From NCBI RefSeq assembly GCF_014199255.1, contig NZ_JACIJF010000010.1, positions 88,501 through 152,500 on the forward strand: a DNA stretch of 64,000 nucleotides, read 5' to 3'. Every line of letters begins with the position of its first letter. Position 1 is the first letter of the stretch. Below are positions 36,936 through 45,945 of this stretch, one piece after another. The stretch comes from Sphingomonas xinjiangensis (GTDB taxonomy: Bacteria > Pseudomonadota > Alphaproteobacteria > Sphingomonadales > Sphingomonadaceae). A model generated the notes under the pieces. That model searched no databases. It was not told the DNA's origin and saw only the letters and a program-made list of their open reading frames with translations. Made by a program: the position numbers and the translations under genes.

Positions 36936-37592
36936 TCAGCCCAGCACCTTCGTCACGAACGCCGAACCAAGCTGAAGCCCGGTCGGGTCGACGCTATGAC
37001 CAAGCCCGCGCGACACATGCCCGGCCACATCGAAGCCGAGTCGCTCCAATTCGCCGATCGCATGGTGATATGCCGACACCGGCACGATCGGGTCCGCATC
37101 GCCATGCACCAGCAGCACCGGCGGCTTGGCGCGCACGTCGGCGTCGACCAGCGACTGCCCGGCGATCATGCCCGAATAGCCCAGGATTCCCGCCACTGCG
37201 CGCGCGCGGCGCACGCCGACATGCAGCGCCATCATCGTGCCCTGGCTGAAGCCGGTCAGCACCAGCCGGTCCTCGCTCAGGCCATGCTCGGCCAGCAGCG
37301 CGTCGAGATACGCGTCCAGCACCGGCGCGGCCCGAGCGGCACCCGCTGCCAGCGCTTGTCGGCTCAGATCGTGCAGGCCCCACCATTGATACCCACCCGG
37401 CGCACCCGGACAGCGCTCGGGCGCGTTGGGCGCGACGAACAGCGTGTGGGGCAGCATTCGCCGCCACATCGGCGCGAACGAGATCAGGTCGTCGCCGTTG
37501 GAGCCATAGCCGTGCAGCAGCACGACCAGCGAATCAGGCTTGCCGCCCGACGCGGGAAGGAGCGTCGGCCCGTTCAACTGTTGCATGGACAT
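36936..37592 (-). CDS. Phospholipase/carboxylesterase-type serine esterase
   Basis: 218 residues from an ATG at 37592. The alpha/beta fold shows [14 protein letters not shown] (oxyanion side), the nucleophile elbow [12 protein letters not shown], the acid HGDADPIVP and His in GLGHSVDP. The family includes YpfH and bacterial acyl-protein thioesterase-like enzymes that act on short acyl esters. The gene starts 25 bp after the 3' end of tRNA-Pro on the same strand, so the two are probably co-transcribed. Confidence 0.85.
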   Translation of the reverse strand: MSMQQLNGPTLLPASGGKPDSLVVLLHGYGSNGDDLISFAPMWRRMLPHTLFVAPNAPERCPGAPGGYQWWGLHDLSRQALAAGAARAAPVLDAYLDALLAEHGLSEDRLVLTGFSQGTMMALHVGVRRARAVAGILGYSGMIAGQSLVDADVRAKPPVLLVHGDADPIVPVSAYHHAIGELERLGFDVAGHVSRGLGHSVDPTGLQLGSAFVTKVLG

Positions 37593-37616
37593 GTCACCGG
37601 AGGTTTGGGTGTGACT

Positions 37617-37693
37617 TGGTCGGGGCGACAGGATTCGAACCTGCGACCCCCACACCCCCAGTGTGATGCGCTACCAGGCTGCGCTACGCCCCG
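37617..37693 (-). tRNA. tRNA-Pro (anticodon GGG)
   Basis: The minus strand folds to a standard cloverleaf: acceptor CGGGGCG/CGCCCCG, D-arm with AGCCTGGTAGCGC, anticodon arm CACAC-TGGGGGT-GTG giving GGG, T-arm GCAGGTTCGAATCCTGT, and encoded ACCA. Length is 77 nt with the CCA. It decodes CCC/CCU codons. Confidence 0.97.
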
Positions 37694-37833
37694 ACCGAGG
37701 CGCCGCCCTCTATGCCCCTTCGCCGCGCGATGCAAGCGTCCGCTACAATAGTTGCACGTGGCAGGCCCGCATGGTAGCGCCCCGGGCTTCAACGGGGGCG
37801 GTTTTCGCCCCCTCTTTTTGGCATCCGGAAACC

Positions 37834-38175
37834 ATGTTCGCCACTCCAGCATATGCACAGGCCGCAGGCGCGGCAGCCCAGGGCGGAGGCACCGCAGGTG
37901 CCATCGTGTCGCTCCTGCCCCTCGTCCTCATCTTCGTCGTCTTCTACTTCCTGATGATCCGTCCGCAGCAAAAGCGGATGAAGACGCTGCAGGACTCGAT
38001 TGCAGCCGTGAAGAAGGGCGACACCGTCGTCACCGGCGGCGGGCTGATCGGCAAGGCGACCAAGGTCGATGAGACCGAAGTCGAAGTCGAGCTTGCTCCG
38101 GGCATGCGCGTCCGCTCTCTCAAGGGCAGCATTGCCGAAGTCCGCCCGTTGGGCGGCAAGCCCGCGAACGACTGA
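37834..38175 (+). CDS. yajC: Preprotein translocase accessory subunit YajC
   Basis: 113 residues: a single membrane helix (about 23-43, IVSLLPLVLIFVVFYFLMIR), the signature RPQQKRMKTLQ, then the soluble domain VKKGDTVVTGGGLIGK. The ATG at 37834 is chosen because the family begins shortly before the helix. It forms the SecDF-YajC complex with the next two genes; the stop codon overlaps the secD start as TGATG. Confidence 0.95.
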   Translation: MFATPAYAQAAGAAAQGGGTAGAIVSLLPLVLIFVVFYFLMIRPQQKRMKTLQDSIAAVKKGDTVVTGGGLIGKATKVDETEVEVELAPGMRVRSLKGSIAEVRPLGGKPAND

Positions 38176-39770
38176 TGCTGAATTTCCCGCGCTGGAAAGT
38201 GCTGACCATCTCCGCCTTCCTGGCGGTGATGGTCCTGCTCGCCGTGCCCAGCTTCGTGCCCAAGAACGTGCGCGACACCTGGCCTTCCTGGGTCCCCAAG
38301 GCCGGGATCAACCTGGGCCTCGATCTGGCCGGCGGCAGTTATCTGCTGCTGGAGGCCGAGACCAAGGACGTGGCGCAGGCCCGTCTCGAGCAGATGCGCG
38401 AGCAGGTGCGCAGCGAAATGCGCCGCGATCCGCGTATCGAAATCGGTGACATCTCGATCCAGGGCGGCAAGCTGTCCTTCATGGTTCGCGATGCTGCCAA
38501 GGTTGACGCGGCGCGTGAGAAGCTGCTGCCGTTGATCGGCAGCGGCGTTGGCACCACCGGCCAGCGTGACTGGGATCTGTCCGTCGTCGACTCCAGCCGC
38601 TTCGTACTTACCCCCACCGGGGCGGGCGTGAACCAGGCGATCGAAACCGCGATGAACGACGCGCGCGAAGTGGTCGACCGCCGCATCAATGCGCTCGGCA
38701 CGCTGGAGCCGACCGTGGTGCGCGAAGGCGACAACCGCATCGTTGTGCAGGTTCCGGGCCTCAAGGACCCGACCGCGCTCAAGAATTTGCTTGGCAAGAC
38801 CGCCAAGCTCGCCTTCCACCTGGTCGACACCACCGCAAACCCGGCCGATCTCGCCCGCGGCGTCGCCCCGGCCGGCTCGATCGTCCTGCCTTATGCGGAG
38901 GGTGGCAGCCCCATCGCCGTGCAGCGCACCGCGATGATCACCGGCGACATGCTGGTGGACGCCAGCCAGAGCTTCGATCCGCAGAGCGGTGCCCCGGGCG
39001 TCACCCTGCAGCTCGATGGCGCCGGCTCGCGCCGCTTCGCCAAGGTGACGCAGGAAAACAGCGGCAAGCCCTTTGCCATCGTAGTCGACAATGTCGTCAT
39101 CTCGGCGCCGCGCATCAACGAACCGATCCTCGGCGGTAGCGCGGTGATCAACGGCGGCTTCACCGTCGAGAGCGCCAACCAGCTCGCCATTTCGCTGCGC
39201 TCGGGCAAGCTGCCCGTCGACTTGAAGGTCGTGCAGGAATCGACGGTCAGCCCCGAATTGGGCGCCGACTCGATCCGCGCCGGCATCACTGCATCGATCA
39301 TCGCCATCGTCGCGGTCATCGCCTTCATGGTGCTGACCTATGGCCGCTTCGGCATCTACGCGACCTTCGCGGTCACGCTCAACGTGCTGGTGATCCTGGC
39401 GGTCATGGGGATGCTCACCGCGACGCTGACGCTTCCGGGCATCGCCGGCTTCGTGCTGACCATCGGTACCGCGGTCGACGCCAACGTGCTCATCAACGAG
39501 CGTATCCGCGAAGAGCGCCGCCGTGGCCGCAGCATCATGCAGTCGGTGGAACTGGGCTATAAGGAAGCCAGCCGCACCATCTTCGAAGCAAACGTGACGC
39601 ACGCCATTGCCGGTGTGATCATGTTGATCCTGGGCTCCGGCCCGGTTCGCGGCTTCGCGGTGGTGCTGCTGATCGGCATCGCCAGCTCGGTGTTCACCGC
39701 CGTGGTCTTCACCCGCATGCTCGTCACCCTTTGGTTGCGCCGTAACCGGCCCACCGAAATCAACATCTAA
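38175..39770 (+). CDS. secD: Protein translocase subunit SecD
   Basis: 531 residues. The first membrane helix (about 10-27) is followed by the periplasmic P1 domain with the GINLGLDLAGGSYLLLE signature, and five C-terminal helices. These include GITASIIAIVAVIAFMVLTY and GTAVDANVLINERIREE, the conserved proton-path motif. SecD uses the proton gradient to pull exported proteins through SecYEG. Co-directional and coupled to yajC; secF follows 11 bp later. Confidence 0.97.
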   Translation: MLNFPRWKVLTISAFLAVMVLLAVPSFVPKNVRDTWPSWVPKAGINLGLDLAGGSYLLLEAETKDVAQARLEQMREQVRSEMRRDPRIEIGDISIQGGKLSFMVRDAAKVDAAREKLLPLIGSGVGTTGQRDWDLSVVDSSRFVLTPTGAGVNQAIETAMNDAREVVDRRINALGTLEPTVVREGDNRIVVQVPGLKDPTALKNLLGKTAKLAFHLVDTTANPADLARGVAPAGSIVLPYAEGGSPIAVQRTAMITGDMLVDASQSFDPQSGAPGVTLQLDGAGSRRFAKVTQENSGKPFAIVVDNVVISAPRINEPILGGSAVINGGFTVESANQLAISLRSGKLPVDLKVVQESTVSPELGADSIRAGITASIIAIVAVIAFMVLTYGRFGIYATFAVTLNVLVILAVMGMLTATLTLPGIAGFVLTIGTAVDANVLINERIREERRRGRSIMQSVELGYKEASRTIFEANVTHAIAGVIMLILGSGPVRGFAVVLLIGIASSVFTAVVFTRMLVTLWLRRNRPTEINI

Positions 39771-39781
39771 GGACGCATCCC

Positions 39782-40747
39782 ATGCGGCTCCTCAAACTCA
39801 TTCCGGACAACACGAACATCGGGTTCGTGCGCATCCGCCACATCGCCTTTGCGGTCACGCTGCTGCTCACCATCGCCGCCGTGGCGCTGGTGGGCATCCG
39901 CGGTCTCAACATGGGCGTCGACTTCGTCGGCGGCGTCTCGATCGAGGAAAAGTTCACCAACGCGCCGCAGGTCGACGAGGTGCGCTCGACGGTGAACGGG
40001 CTTGGCTTCGGCGAGGCGACGCTCCAGCAGCTTGGCGGCAAGAACACCGTGACGATCCGCCTGCCGGTGCCCAACTCTAGCGATCCGGCTGCGGTCGACC
40101 AGATGGTGGAGCGCGTGAAGTCGGCGCTGGCGGCCAAATTCCCCGGTGCCAGCTTCTCCAACTACTCCACCGTCTCGGGCAAGGTGTCGGACGAACTGAT
40201 CCGTAACGGTGTGCTCGCCGTGCTGCTCGCCATCATCGGCATCGCGATCTTCTCGTGGCTGCGCTACGAATGGCAATTCGGCGTATCGACCGCCGTCGCC
40301 ATCCTCCACGACGTGCTGATGACCCTGGGTTTCTTCGCGCTGACCTGGATGGTGTTCGACCTCAACATCGTCGCCGCGGTGCTGACGATCATCGGCTATT
40401 CGATCAACGACAAGATGGTGATCGACGACCGTATTCGTGAGAATATGCGCAAATACCGCAAGATGGGCATGGCCGAACTCATCGATCTCTCCGTCAACGA
40501 GACGCTGCCGCGCACCGTCATGACGTCGCTCACCATCCTGCTGGCGCTCGGCTCGCTGCTGATCTTCGGCGGGCATGTGCTGCGCAGCTTCACCGCGGCA
40601 ATGATGTTGGGCGTGATCGTCGGCACGTATTCTTCGATTTACGTCTCCTCGTCCTTGCTCATCACGCTTGGACTCAAGCCCGGGCCGCGCGAAGAGAAGC
40701 CAAGCCCTGCTGCCAACGCCGAACGCGTCGGACCGCGCGAAGGATGA
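39782..40747 (+). CDS. secF: Protein translocase subunit SecF
   Basis: 321 residues with six membrane helices and the signatures GLNMGVDFVGGVSIEEKF (N-terminal), WEFQF-like RYEWQFGVSTAVAILHDVLMT, and GYSINDKMVIDDRIREN. It completes the SecDF complex. Its stop overlaps the start of the following Mth938-domain gene (ATGA), so that gene is expressed with it. Confidence 0.97.
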   Translation: MRLLKLIPDNTNIGFVRIRHIAFAVTLLLTIAAVALVGIRGLNMGVDFVGGVSIEEKFTNAPQVDEVRSTVNGLGFGEATLQQLGGKNTVTIRLPVPNSSDPAAVDQMVERVKSALAAKFPGASFSNYSTVSGKVSDELIRNGVLAVLLAIIGIAIFSWLRYEWQFGVSTAVAILHDVLMTLGFFALTWMVFDLNIVAAVLTIIGYSINDKMVIDDRIRENMRKYRKMGMAELIDLSVNETLPRTVMTSLTILLALGSLLIFGGHVLRSFTAAMMLGVIVGTYSSIYVSSSLLITLGLKPGPREEKPSPAANAERVGPREG

Positions 40748-41115
40748 AGATGGAACGCCGCAGCGCCGACGGGCCGGTGATCTCCGGCTTTGCGGGGCGC
40801 GGTTTCCGCGTCGACGAGAACGTCTACGAAGGGCTGGCGATCACCCCCCAGCGCGCCGACGGCTGGTCGCCCCCACCCATCGGCGAACTGACCGAATCCG
40901 ACCTCACTCCGCTCCTCGCGCTCGATCCCCAGCCCGAATTCATCCTGCTCGGCACCGGCGACAAGCTCATCCGCCCGCCCCTCGCGCTCACCAAGGCACT
41001 CGCCGCGCGCGGCATCGGCCTGGAGATAATGGACAGCCGCGCGGCGGCACGCGCCTGGGGCGTGCTGCGCGCCGAACTGCGCTGGGTCGCCGGCGCGCTC
41101 TACCCGCTCGGCTGA
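40744..41115 (+). CDS. Mth938-like domain protein (DUF498)
   Basis: 123 residues. The core LDPQPEFILLGTGDKLIRPP and GIGLEIMDSRAAARAWGVLRAELR is the Mth938/NDUFAF3 fold. Next to secDF in alphaproteobacteria this protein is common; the human homologue NDUFAF3 helps complex I assembly. A membrane-complex assembly role is an inference. The gene overlaps secF by four bases. Confidence 0.9.
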   Translation: MKMERRSADGPVISGFAGRGFRVDENVYEGLAITPQRADGWSPPPIGELTESDLTPLLALDPQPEFILLGTGDKLIRPPLALTKALAARGIGLEIMDSRAAARAWGVLRAELRWVAGALYPLG

Positions 41116-41122
41116 AGCACAC

Positions 41123-41518
41123 TCACTGCCGTTGGAACGGCGTGAACTGCCCCAGCCGGCAATAGGGCCCCGGGATCGTCGTCCCGGGTTCCAGCACCCG
41201 AAAGCGATCGTTGCGGCACAACTGACCGCCCTGCACCTCAGTGATCATCGTGTTGTACGGGGTCAGGCGGGGGCAGGCGGCAGCCAGCGTGTTGCGGTAC
41301 ACGCGCCCGCCCTCGCGATACAGGATCGTGTTCTCGTCGATGATCATCGGCCGTGTGCTGGCGCTGTTGCCGATGCAGTTCACCGGCTTGCCAGCGATCC
41401 GTCCATCCAGTTCCTTGGCCAGCGCGGCGGAAGCTTCGGCCTGCCGCGTCGCGCGCATCTCTGAACTCGACGCGCAGCCCGCAAGTGCCAGCACACCCAT
41501 CATCCACGCCGTCCGCAT
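41123..41518 (-). CDS. Lipoprotein of unknown function, paralogue A
   Basis: 131 residues with a lipoprotein signal (MRTAWMMGVLALAGCASS, Cys15). The mature part contains VNCIGNSAS, a strand pattern IIDENTILYREGGRVYRNTL, and paired cysteines, ending CRLGQFTPFQRQ. It resembles the next gene over the C-terminal half, so the pair arose by tandem duplication. Function unknown; probably outer-membrane anchored. Confidence 0.7.
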   Translation of the reverse strand: MRTAWMMGVLALAGCASSSEMRATRQAEASAALAKELDGRIAGKPVNCIGNSASTRPMIIDENTILYREGGRVYRNTLAAACPRLTPYNTMITEVQGGQLCRNDRFRVLEPGTTIPGPYCRLGQFTPFQRQ

Positions 41519-41535
41519 GATGCTTCCTCTCCTGC

Positions 41536-41943
41536 CTATCGGTTGCGGGTATAGGGCACGAACTGCCCCAGCGAACAGGTGCCGGTAAGCGTCCCGCCCG
41601 TACGCACTCTCATATGGATCAGGTCGCCCGAACAATATTCGCCGCTTACCAGATTCCGCGAGACGACGATGTCGCCCCGCGCCAATCCGCGTGCGCAGCC
41701 TTCGCCGACCACGTCGTTGCGCCACACCCGGTCGCGTCCGGCGACATACAGGATGACGTTCGGCGCAGTGCGAAGCTCCGTCACCCGGTCGCGGCGCAGA
41801 CAGCGCTGCGGCGCCCCAGGCGTCAGGCCCGCCAGCGTCTTCTCCACGCGTGCCGTAGCGCGGTCGGGCGCGCGCGTCTGGGTCCCGGCACTGGTAGCGC
41901 CAAGCGTGAGCAGCAACGCGGCAGGAACGGCGAGACGGATCAT
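41536..41943 (-). CDS. Secreted protein of unknown function, paralogue B
   Basis: 135 residues from the ATG at 41943, with a signal peptide (MIRLAVPAALLLTLGATSAGT). It has the same layout as the neighbouring lipoprotein: CLRRDRV, VILYVAGRDRVWRND, several Cys, and C-terminal GTCSLGQFVPYTRNR. No lipobox Cys, so probably periplasmic. 17 bp separate the two genes. Confidence 0.7.
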   Translation of the reverse strand: MIRLAVPAALLLTLGATSAGTQTRAPDRATARVEKTLAGLTPGAPQRCLRRDRVTELRTAPNVILYVAGRDRVWRNDVVGEGCARGLARGDIVVSRNLVSGEYCSGDLIHMRVRTGGTLTGTCSLGQFVPYTRNR

Positions 41944-41980
41944 TCGGACCTCTTTGTCAGCCCCCACCCGCTACAACCCT

Positions 41981-42709
41981 TCAGCCGCGAAAAGCATCCT
42001 TGGCCGCGCGCCGCTCCGCAAAGATTTCCGACGACCCCGCACGCAGGAACGGATTGGTGGCCAATTCCAGCGCGATCGTCGTCGGCACCGTCGGCTCCCC
42101 GGCCGCGCGTGATCGATCGACGTCGATCATGCGCTTGGCGATCACTTGGTTGTCCGGCTCGGCCACCAACGCATAGCGACCGTTCGACTGCGTATATTCG
42201 TGGGCGCAGTACACCATCGTCTCGGGCGGCAGCCGCTTGAGCCTTGCCATGTTGCCGAACATCTCCGCCGCCGTTCCTTCGAACAGCCTGCCGCTGCCCA
42301 TTGCGAACAACGTGTCTCCCGTGAAGATCACCGCGTCGTCGCTGAAGTGGAAGGCGATGTGCCCGGCGGTATGCCCCGGCACCTCCAGCACCGTCGCCGC
42401 ATGCGCGCCCACACGCACGACGTCCCCCTCCCGCACCAGCCGGTCCGCCGTCGGGATCTTGGCCGCCTCGGCTGCCGGTGCGATCACGCGCGCGCCGGTC
42501 GCGGCCTTGATCTCGGCATTGCCCCCCGTGTGGTCGGGATGCCAATGCGTGTTCCAGATCGCCGAAATCCTCCAGCCGCGCCGCTGCGCTTCGGCAAGCA
42601 CCGGCACAGCCTCGCCCGGGTCTACGACCATCGTCTCATCAGAAACATCGTCATGGACCAGCCAGACATAATTGTCGCTGAGCACGGGGATGCGGACGAT
42701 CTCCAGCAT
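41981..42709 (-). CDS. gloB: Hydroxyacylglutathione hydrolase (glyoxalase II)
   Basis: 242 residues of the metallo-beta-lactamase fold: THWHPDHTGG (HxHxDH), VPGHTAGHIAFH, FTGDTLFAMGSGRLFEG and the glyoxalase II C-terminal motif VYCAHEYTQSN. It hydrolyses S-lactoylglutathione to lactate and glutathione. The ATG at 42709 begins MLEIVRIPVLSDNYVWL, as in the family. It lies five bases after gloA on the same strand, so both steps of methylglyoxal detoxification are in one operon. Confidence 0.95.
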   Translation of the reverse strand: MLEIVRIPVLSDNYVWLVHDDVSDETMVVDPGEAVPVLAEAQRRGWRISAIWNTHWHPDHTGGNAEIKAATGARVIAPAAEAAKIPTADRLVREGDVVRVGAHAATVLEVPGHTAGHIAFHFSDDAVIFTGDTLFAMGSGRLFEGTAAEMFGNMARLKRLPPETMVYCAHEYTQSNGRYALVAEPDNQVIAKRMIDVDRSRAAGEPTVPTTIALELATNPFLRAGSSEIFAERRAAKDAFRG

Positions 42710-42714
42710 CGCGC

Positions 42715-43170
42715 TTACCAGGTGCCGGTGTTCGGCATCGACGCCCAGGGTTCGGCGGGCGGCAATGCCGGGCCGTCCTGAAGCAGTTCGATCGAGATAC
42801 CGTCCGGCGTCTTCACGAACGCCATGTTGCCGTCGCGTGGAGGGCGGTTGATCGTCACGCCGCCATCCTGCAGCCGCTGGCACGTCGCGTAGATGTCATC
42901 GACATAATAGGCCAGGTGCCCGAAATTCCGGCCACCCGTATAGGTTTCGGGAGCGCTGCCGTCCTCGGCGGGCCAGTTATAAGTCAACTCGACCTCGGCT
43001 TTGGCGCGCTCGCCAGGCGCATTCATGTCGGCCTCGGTCGCCAGGAAGATCAGCGTGAAGCGCCCGGCCTGGTTCTCCATTCGCCGCACTTCCTTCAACC
43101 CCAGCAGATTGAAGAACGCGATCGTAGCGTCGGGGTCGCTGACGCGGATCATGGTGTGGAGATAGCGCAT
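42715..43170 (-). CDS. gloA: Lactoylglutathione lyase (glyoxalase I)
   Basis: 151 residues. Metal ligands fit glyoxalase I: His5 in [10 protein letters not shown], Glu in AEVELTYNW, His in [10 protein letters not shown] and Glu in ISIELLQDG. It converts the methylglyoxal-glutathione hemithioacetal to S-lactoylglutathione. The ATG at 43170 is the only one consistent with the N-terminal His ligand. It is transcribed with gloB. Confidence 0.95.
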   Translation of the reverse strand: MRYLHTMIRVSDPDATIAFFNLLGLKEVRRMENQAGRFTLIFLATEADMNAPGERAKAEVELTYNWPAEDGSAPETYTGGRNFGHLAYYVDDIYATCQRLQDGGVTINRPPRDGNMAFVKTPDGISIELLQDGPALPPAEPWASMPNTGTW

Positions 43171-43219
43171 GGAGGCTCCGTAATGATTGTGGGGCCGAGA
43201 TAGGAGCGCCGAAGCCGGG

Positions 43220-43352
43220 AGCAACCCAAATCCTCCCGGCACGGGGAGGGGGACCGCCGGCGCCAGCTGGTGGCGGTGGGGGCTCTCCGCGAGCGGCTCG
43301 CCCGCGCAATCCTTCTCCACCAGCTTCGCTGGTCCGCCCCGTTCCGGGAAGG
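43220..43352. repeat. GC-rich intergenic palindromic element
   Basis: The segment starts AAATCCTCCCGGCACGGGGA and ends near CGTTCCGGGAAGGATTTA, which are partly complementary. Its interior has further dyads (CGCCAGCTGGTGGCG; CACCAGCTTCGCTGG). It resembles the elements near 44834 and 58262 in style. Probably a family of mobile palindromic repeats. Confidence 0.55.
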
Positions 43353-43354
43353 AT

Positions 43355-44092
43355 TTAGTCCGTCGAGAACTGCGCCAACGCCTTGCGCGCCGCGGCGGCC
43401 ACCGGCCCATCCTGCCCCAGCTCGGCCGCGCGGCCCCATGCCGCCCGGGCACCCGCCTCATCGCGCTCCGCTGCGGCGATGTTCCCCGCCTCCAGCTGCA
43501 CCGACGCGTCGTTCCCGGCGCGCTTCAGCGCCTCGGCAATGTCGCGGTGCGCGCGTGGCAGGTCGCCTTGCCGCCGCGCCAGCGTTGCCGACAGCAGCCA
43601 CGCCAGCGGATCGTCCTTGGCGTCGACCAGCGCTTTGTCGATGTCCTCGCGCGCACCCTCCAGGTCGCTTGCCGCTACCAGCGCCCGTGCCCGGTCGAGA
43701 TGCGCCTCGCCCAGCGCCAGCCCGATCAGTTCGCCGCCCGCCAACGCGGCGTCGAGCGCCCGCTGCGCCTTGACCGCGTCGCCTGCCGCCAGCCAGGCAT
43801 TGCCCGATTGCGCCCAATAATTCGCCGCGCGCGCGTCCTTCGCCGTCTCCGCCTCGTGCGCGGCCTCCTCGAACGCCGCCGCCGCTGCCGCCCATTTCTG
43901 CTGGTTGGCATACGCCACGCCCAGGCACTGCCGCGCCAGCATACCGCCGCCATCGACTCGCCAGCGCGACGCGTTCAGCACCCCCGCAGCAGGGTCGCTG
44001 CTCGCCAGATCCATGCACGCCGAATAGCGCGGCGGCTCGGCAGCGGCCCCACCGGCCGCCTGCGCGCTCAGAAGGAGGAGGGAGAAGAACAT
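43355..44092 (-). CDS. TPR-repeat exported protein
   Basis: 245 residues. A signal peptide ([18 protein letters not shown]) is followed by helical TPR-like repeats such as [38 protein letters not shown] and [22 protein letters not shown] proteins act as scaffolds; the partner is unknown. The start overlaps the end of the upstream hydrolase by 25 bases, so they are co-expressed. Confidence 0.8.
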   Translation of the reverse strand: MFFSLLLLSAQAAGGAAAEPPRYSACMDLASSDPAAGVLNASRWRVDGGGMLARQCLGVAYANQQKWAAAAAAFEEAAHEAETAKDARAANYWAQSGNAWLAAGDAVKAQRALDAALAGGELIGLALGEAHLDRARALVAASDLEGAREDIDKALVDAKDDPLAWLLSATLARRQGDLPRAHRDIAEALKRAGNDASVQLEAGNIAAAERDEAGARAAWGRAAELGQDGPVAAAARKALAQFSTD

Positions 44093-44820
44093 AGGGCAAG
44101 CACATCCTGAACGGCGTGAAGGATCAATGCGATGTCGCCTTCGCGTGAGAGCCGGTGATCGCCGTCCTTGACCAGCACCGTCTGCACCGCGTCTGAACGG
44201 ATCAGCGCCGCCAGCGCGGGCGCGCGCTCCCACGGAACCTCGGCATCGCGCTGCCCTTGTAGCAGCCGCACCGGCCCGTCAAACGCGATCGGCCCGATCA
44301 TCACGCGATTAGCCTCGCCCGACGCCCAGAAGCCGCGCGTCGTCACCGTCGCCGCATCCGAATACAGCGAAGGCTCCTCCAACCGCCCGTCCTGGAGCAT
44401 CCGCATCTTCTGCGCCTCGGTGAACCCCCAGTCGGTGAAGTCGGGCGCCGCCGCGATGCCGACCATGCCCTGCACCTGCTCGGCGCGCGCTTTGGCGACC
44501 AGCAGCATCACCCAGCCGCCCATCGACGATCCGACCAGCACCACCGGTCCTTGAACTACGCCGTCGATCACCCGCAGCGCATCGTCGCGCCAGTCGGCCA
44601 GGGTCTGGTCTTCGAACGCGCCTTCGCTTTCGCCGCACCCGGCGTAATCGAAGCGCAGGAACGCCCGCCCCTGGCCTCGCGCCCAGGTCTCCAGCGCCAG
44701 CGCCTTGGTCCCGTTCATGTCGGACGCATAGCCGCACAGAAACACGATCGTCGGCCCGGTGCCGGGGCTATGGTGATAAGCGAGCCCCGGGCGTCCGGGC
44801 GTTTGCAGCATGTCGGTCAT
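44068..44820 (-). CDS. Alpha/beta hydrolase, ABHD10-like
   Basis: About 250 residues from the ATG at 44820 (44811 is an alternative). Features: IVFLCGYASDMNGTKALALE, FLRFDYAGCGESEG, nucleophile elbow VGSSMGGWVM, LLQGQRDAEVPWE and DGDHRLSR. This series is typical of bacterial relatives of the acyl-protein thioesterase ABHD10. It may remove acyl groups from proteins or small molecules. It overlaps the TPR gene. Confidence 0.82.
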   Translation of the reverse strand: MTDMLQTPGRPGLAYHHSPGTGPTIVFLCGYASDMNGTKALALETWARGQGRAFLRFDYAGCGESEGAFEDQTLADWRDDALRVIDGVVQGPVVLVGSSMGGWVMLLVAKARAEQVQGMVGIAAAPDFTDWGFTEAQKMRMLQDGRLEEPSLYSDAATVTTRGFWASGEANRVMIGPIAFDGPVRLLQGQRDAEVPWERAPALAALIRSDAVQTVLVKDGDHRLSREGDIALILHAVQDVLALCSSPSSF

Positions 44821-44833
44821 GGCGACGGGTGTA

Positions 44834-44942
44834 CGCCCCTGCTCCTCCCCCGCAAGGGGGAGGAAGCCTAAGGGGAGCGTATTGCTTACCTCCCCCTCCG
44901 ACGCCTTCGGCGCCACCTCCCCCTGGCGGGAGGAGGATTTAT
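44834..44942. repeat. Palindromic C/G-run repeat
   Basis: CTCCTCCCCCGCAAGGGGGAGG forms a hairpin. It is followed by a second module in which CCTCCCCCTCCGACGCC and the later GCGGGAGGAGG are partly complementary around CTTCGG. It separates a hydrolase gene from the zinc peptidase gene downstream of it. Confidence 0.6.
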
Positions 44943-45836
44943 TTACCGTACCGCCTCGAACGTATTGCACTGCGCTGGATCGCCCGTCTCCAACCCGCGC
45001 TTCAGCCACTGCATCCGCTGCGCCGACGTGCCATGGGTGAAGCTGTCCGGCACCACCTGGCCCTGCCCCTGCTTTTGCAGCGTGTCGTCGCCGATCGCGT
45101 TCGCCGCGGTCATGCCTTCCTCGATATCGCCCGGCTCCAGCCGGCTGCGGTTACGCGCCGCCCAAACGCCCGCGAAGCAATCCGCCTGCAATTCGAGCTG
45201 CACCGACAGCCGGTTACCCTCGCTCTTCGACGCGCGCGCCTGCGCCTGCGATACTTCGCCCGACGTGCCGAGCAGATCCTGGATATGGTGGCCCATCTCG
45301 TGCGCGATCACATAGATGCGCGCAAAGTCGCCCTTGGCGCCGAAGCGGCTTTCCAGCTCATCGAAGAACGCGGTGTCGAGATACACGCCATCGTCGCTCG
45401 GGCAATAGAACGGTCCCACGGCCGAGGTCGCCGCGCCGCAGCCGGTCTGCGCGCCGCCGGTGAAGAAGTTGATCGTCGCCGGGCGATAGGTCTGGCCCGA
45501 AGACTGGAAGATCTGCGCCCAGGTCTGGTCGGCGCTGGTCATCACCCGGCACGCCTCGAGCCGCTCGGGCGAGGCCTGGCACACCGACGCGCCCTGCTGC
45601 CCGGACGTCGGCGAACGGCCCTGCGTGCCGCCGCCGCCACCGCCCAGCAGCCCGCCGCCGCCGCTCATCGCAAGGTAGAGCAACCCGATCACCAGCACGA
45701 TACCGATGCCGCCGCAGCCCATGCCGCGCCCAAGCAGCAGCGGCAGGAAACCGAGCAGCCCGAAGCCGCCACCACCGCCGCCGCCCGATCCCAGGTCGCG
45801 CGCGTTACCGGTAGGATCCAGATCGTCGAGCCGCAT
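44943..45836 (-). CDS. Neutral zinc metallopeptidase (YpfJ-like)
   Basis: 297 residues. A glycine-rich N-terminus (MRLDDLDPTGNARDLGSGGG) and one membrane helix (about 38-58) anchor it. The outer domain has the zinc motif HEMGHHIQ and the distal QADCFAGVWA. Members are predicted membrane-bound proteases of unknown target. ATG 45836 is favoured because GAGG lies 9 bases upstream. It diverges from the SDR gene. Confidence 0.88.
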   Translation of the reverse strand: MRLDDLDPTGNARDLGSGGGGGGGFGLLGFLPLLLGRGMGCGGIGIVLVIGLLYLAMSGGGGLLGGGGGGTQGRSPTSGQQGASVCQASPERLEACRVMTSADQTWAQIFQSSGQTYRPATINFFTGGAQTGCGAATSAVGPFYCPSDDGVYLDTAFFDELESRFGAKGDFARIYVIAHEMGHHIQDLLGTSGEVSQAQARASKSEGNRLSVQLELQADCFAGVWAARNRSRLEPGDIEEGMTAANAIGDDTLQKQGQGQVVPDSFTHGTSAQRMQWLKRGLETGDPAQCNTFEAVR

Positions 45837-45945
45837 CGGCATTCCCTCTCGTTGGCTGACCGCAACAATGCCCCAGCCAGCGAAGCGTTGCACGGAGCGC
45901 AAGGATCGGCCTAGACCCTGTCCCAAACAGCAAGAGCGGGTTCGT

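Noticed and set aside
37944..39602. Long open frame opposite secD
   Set aside because: His/Asp/Arg-rich antisense product with no family pattern; secD is certain.
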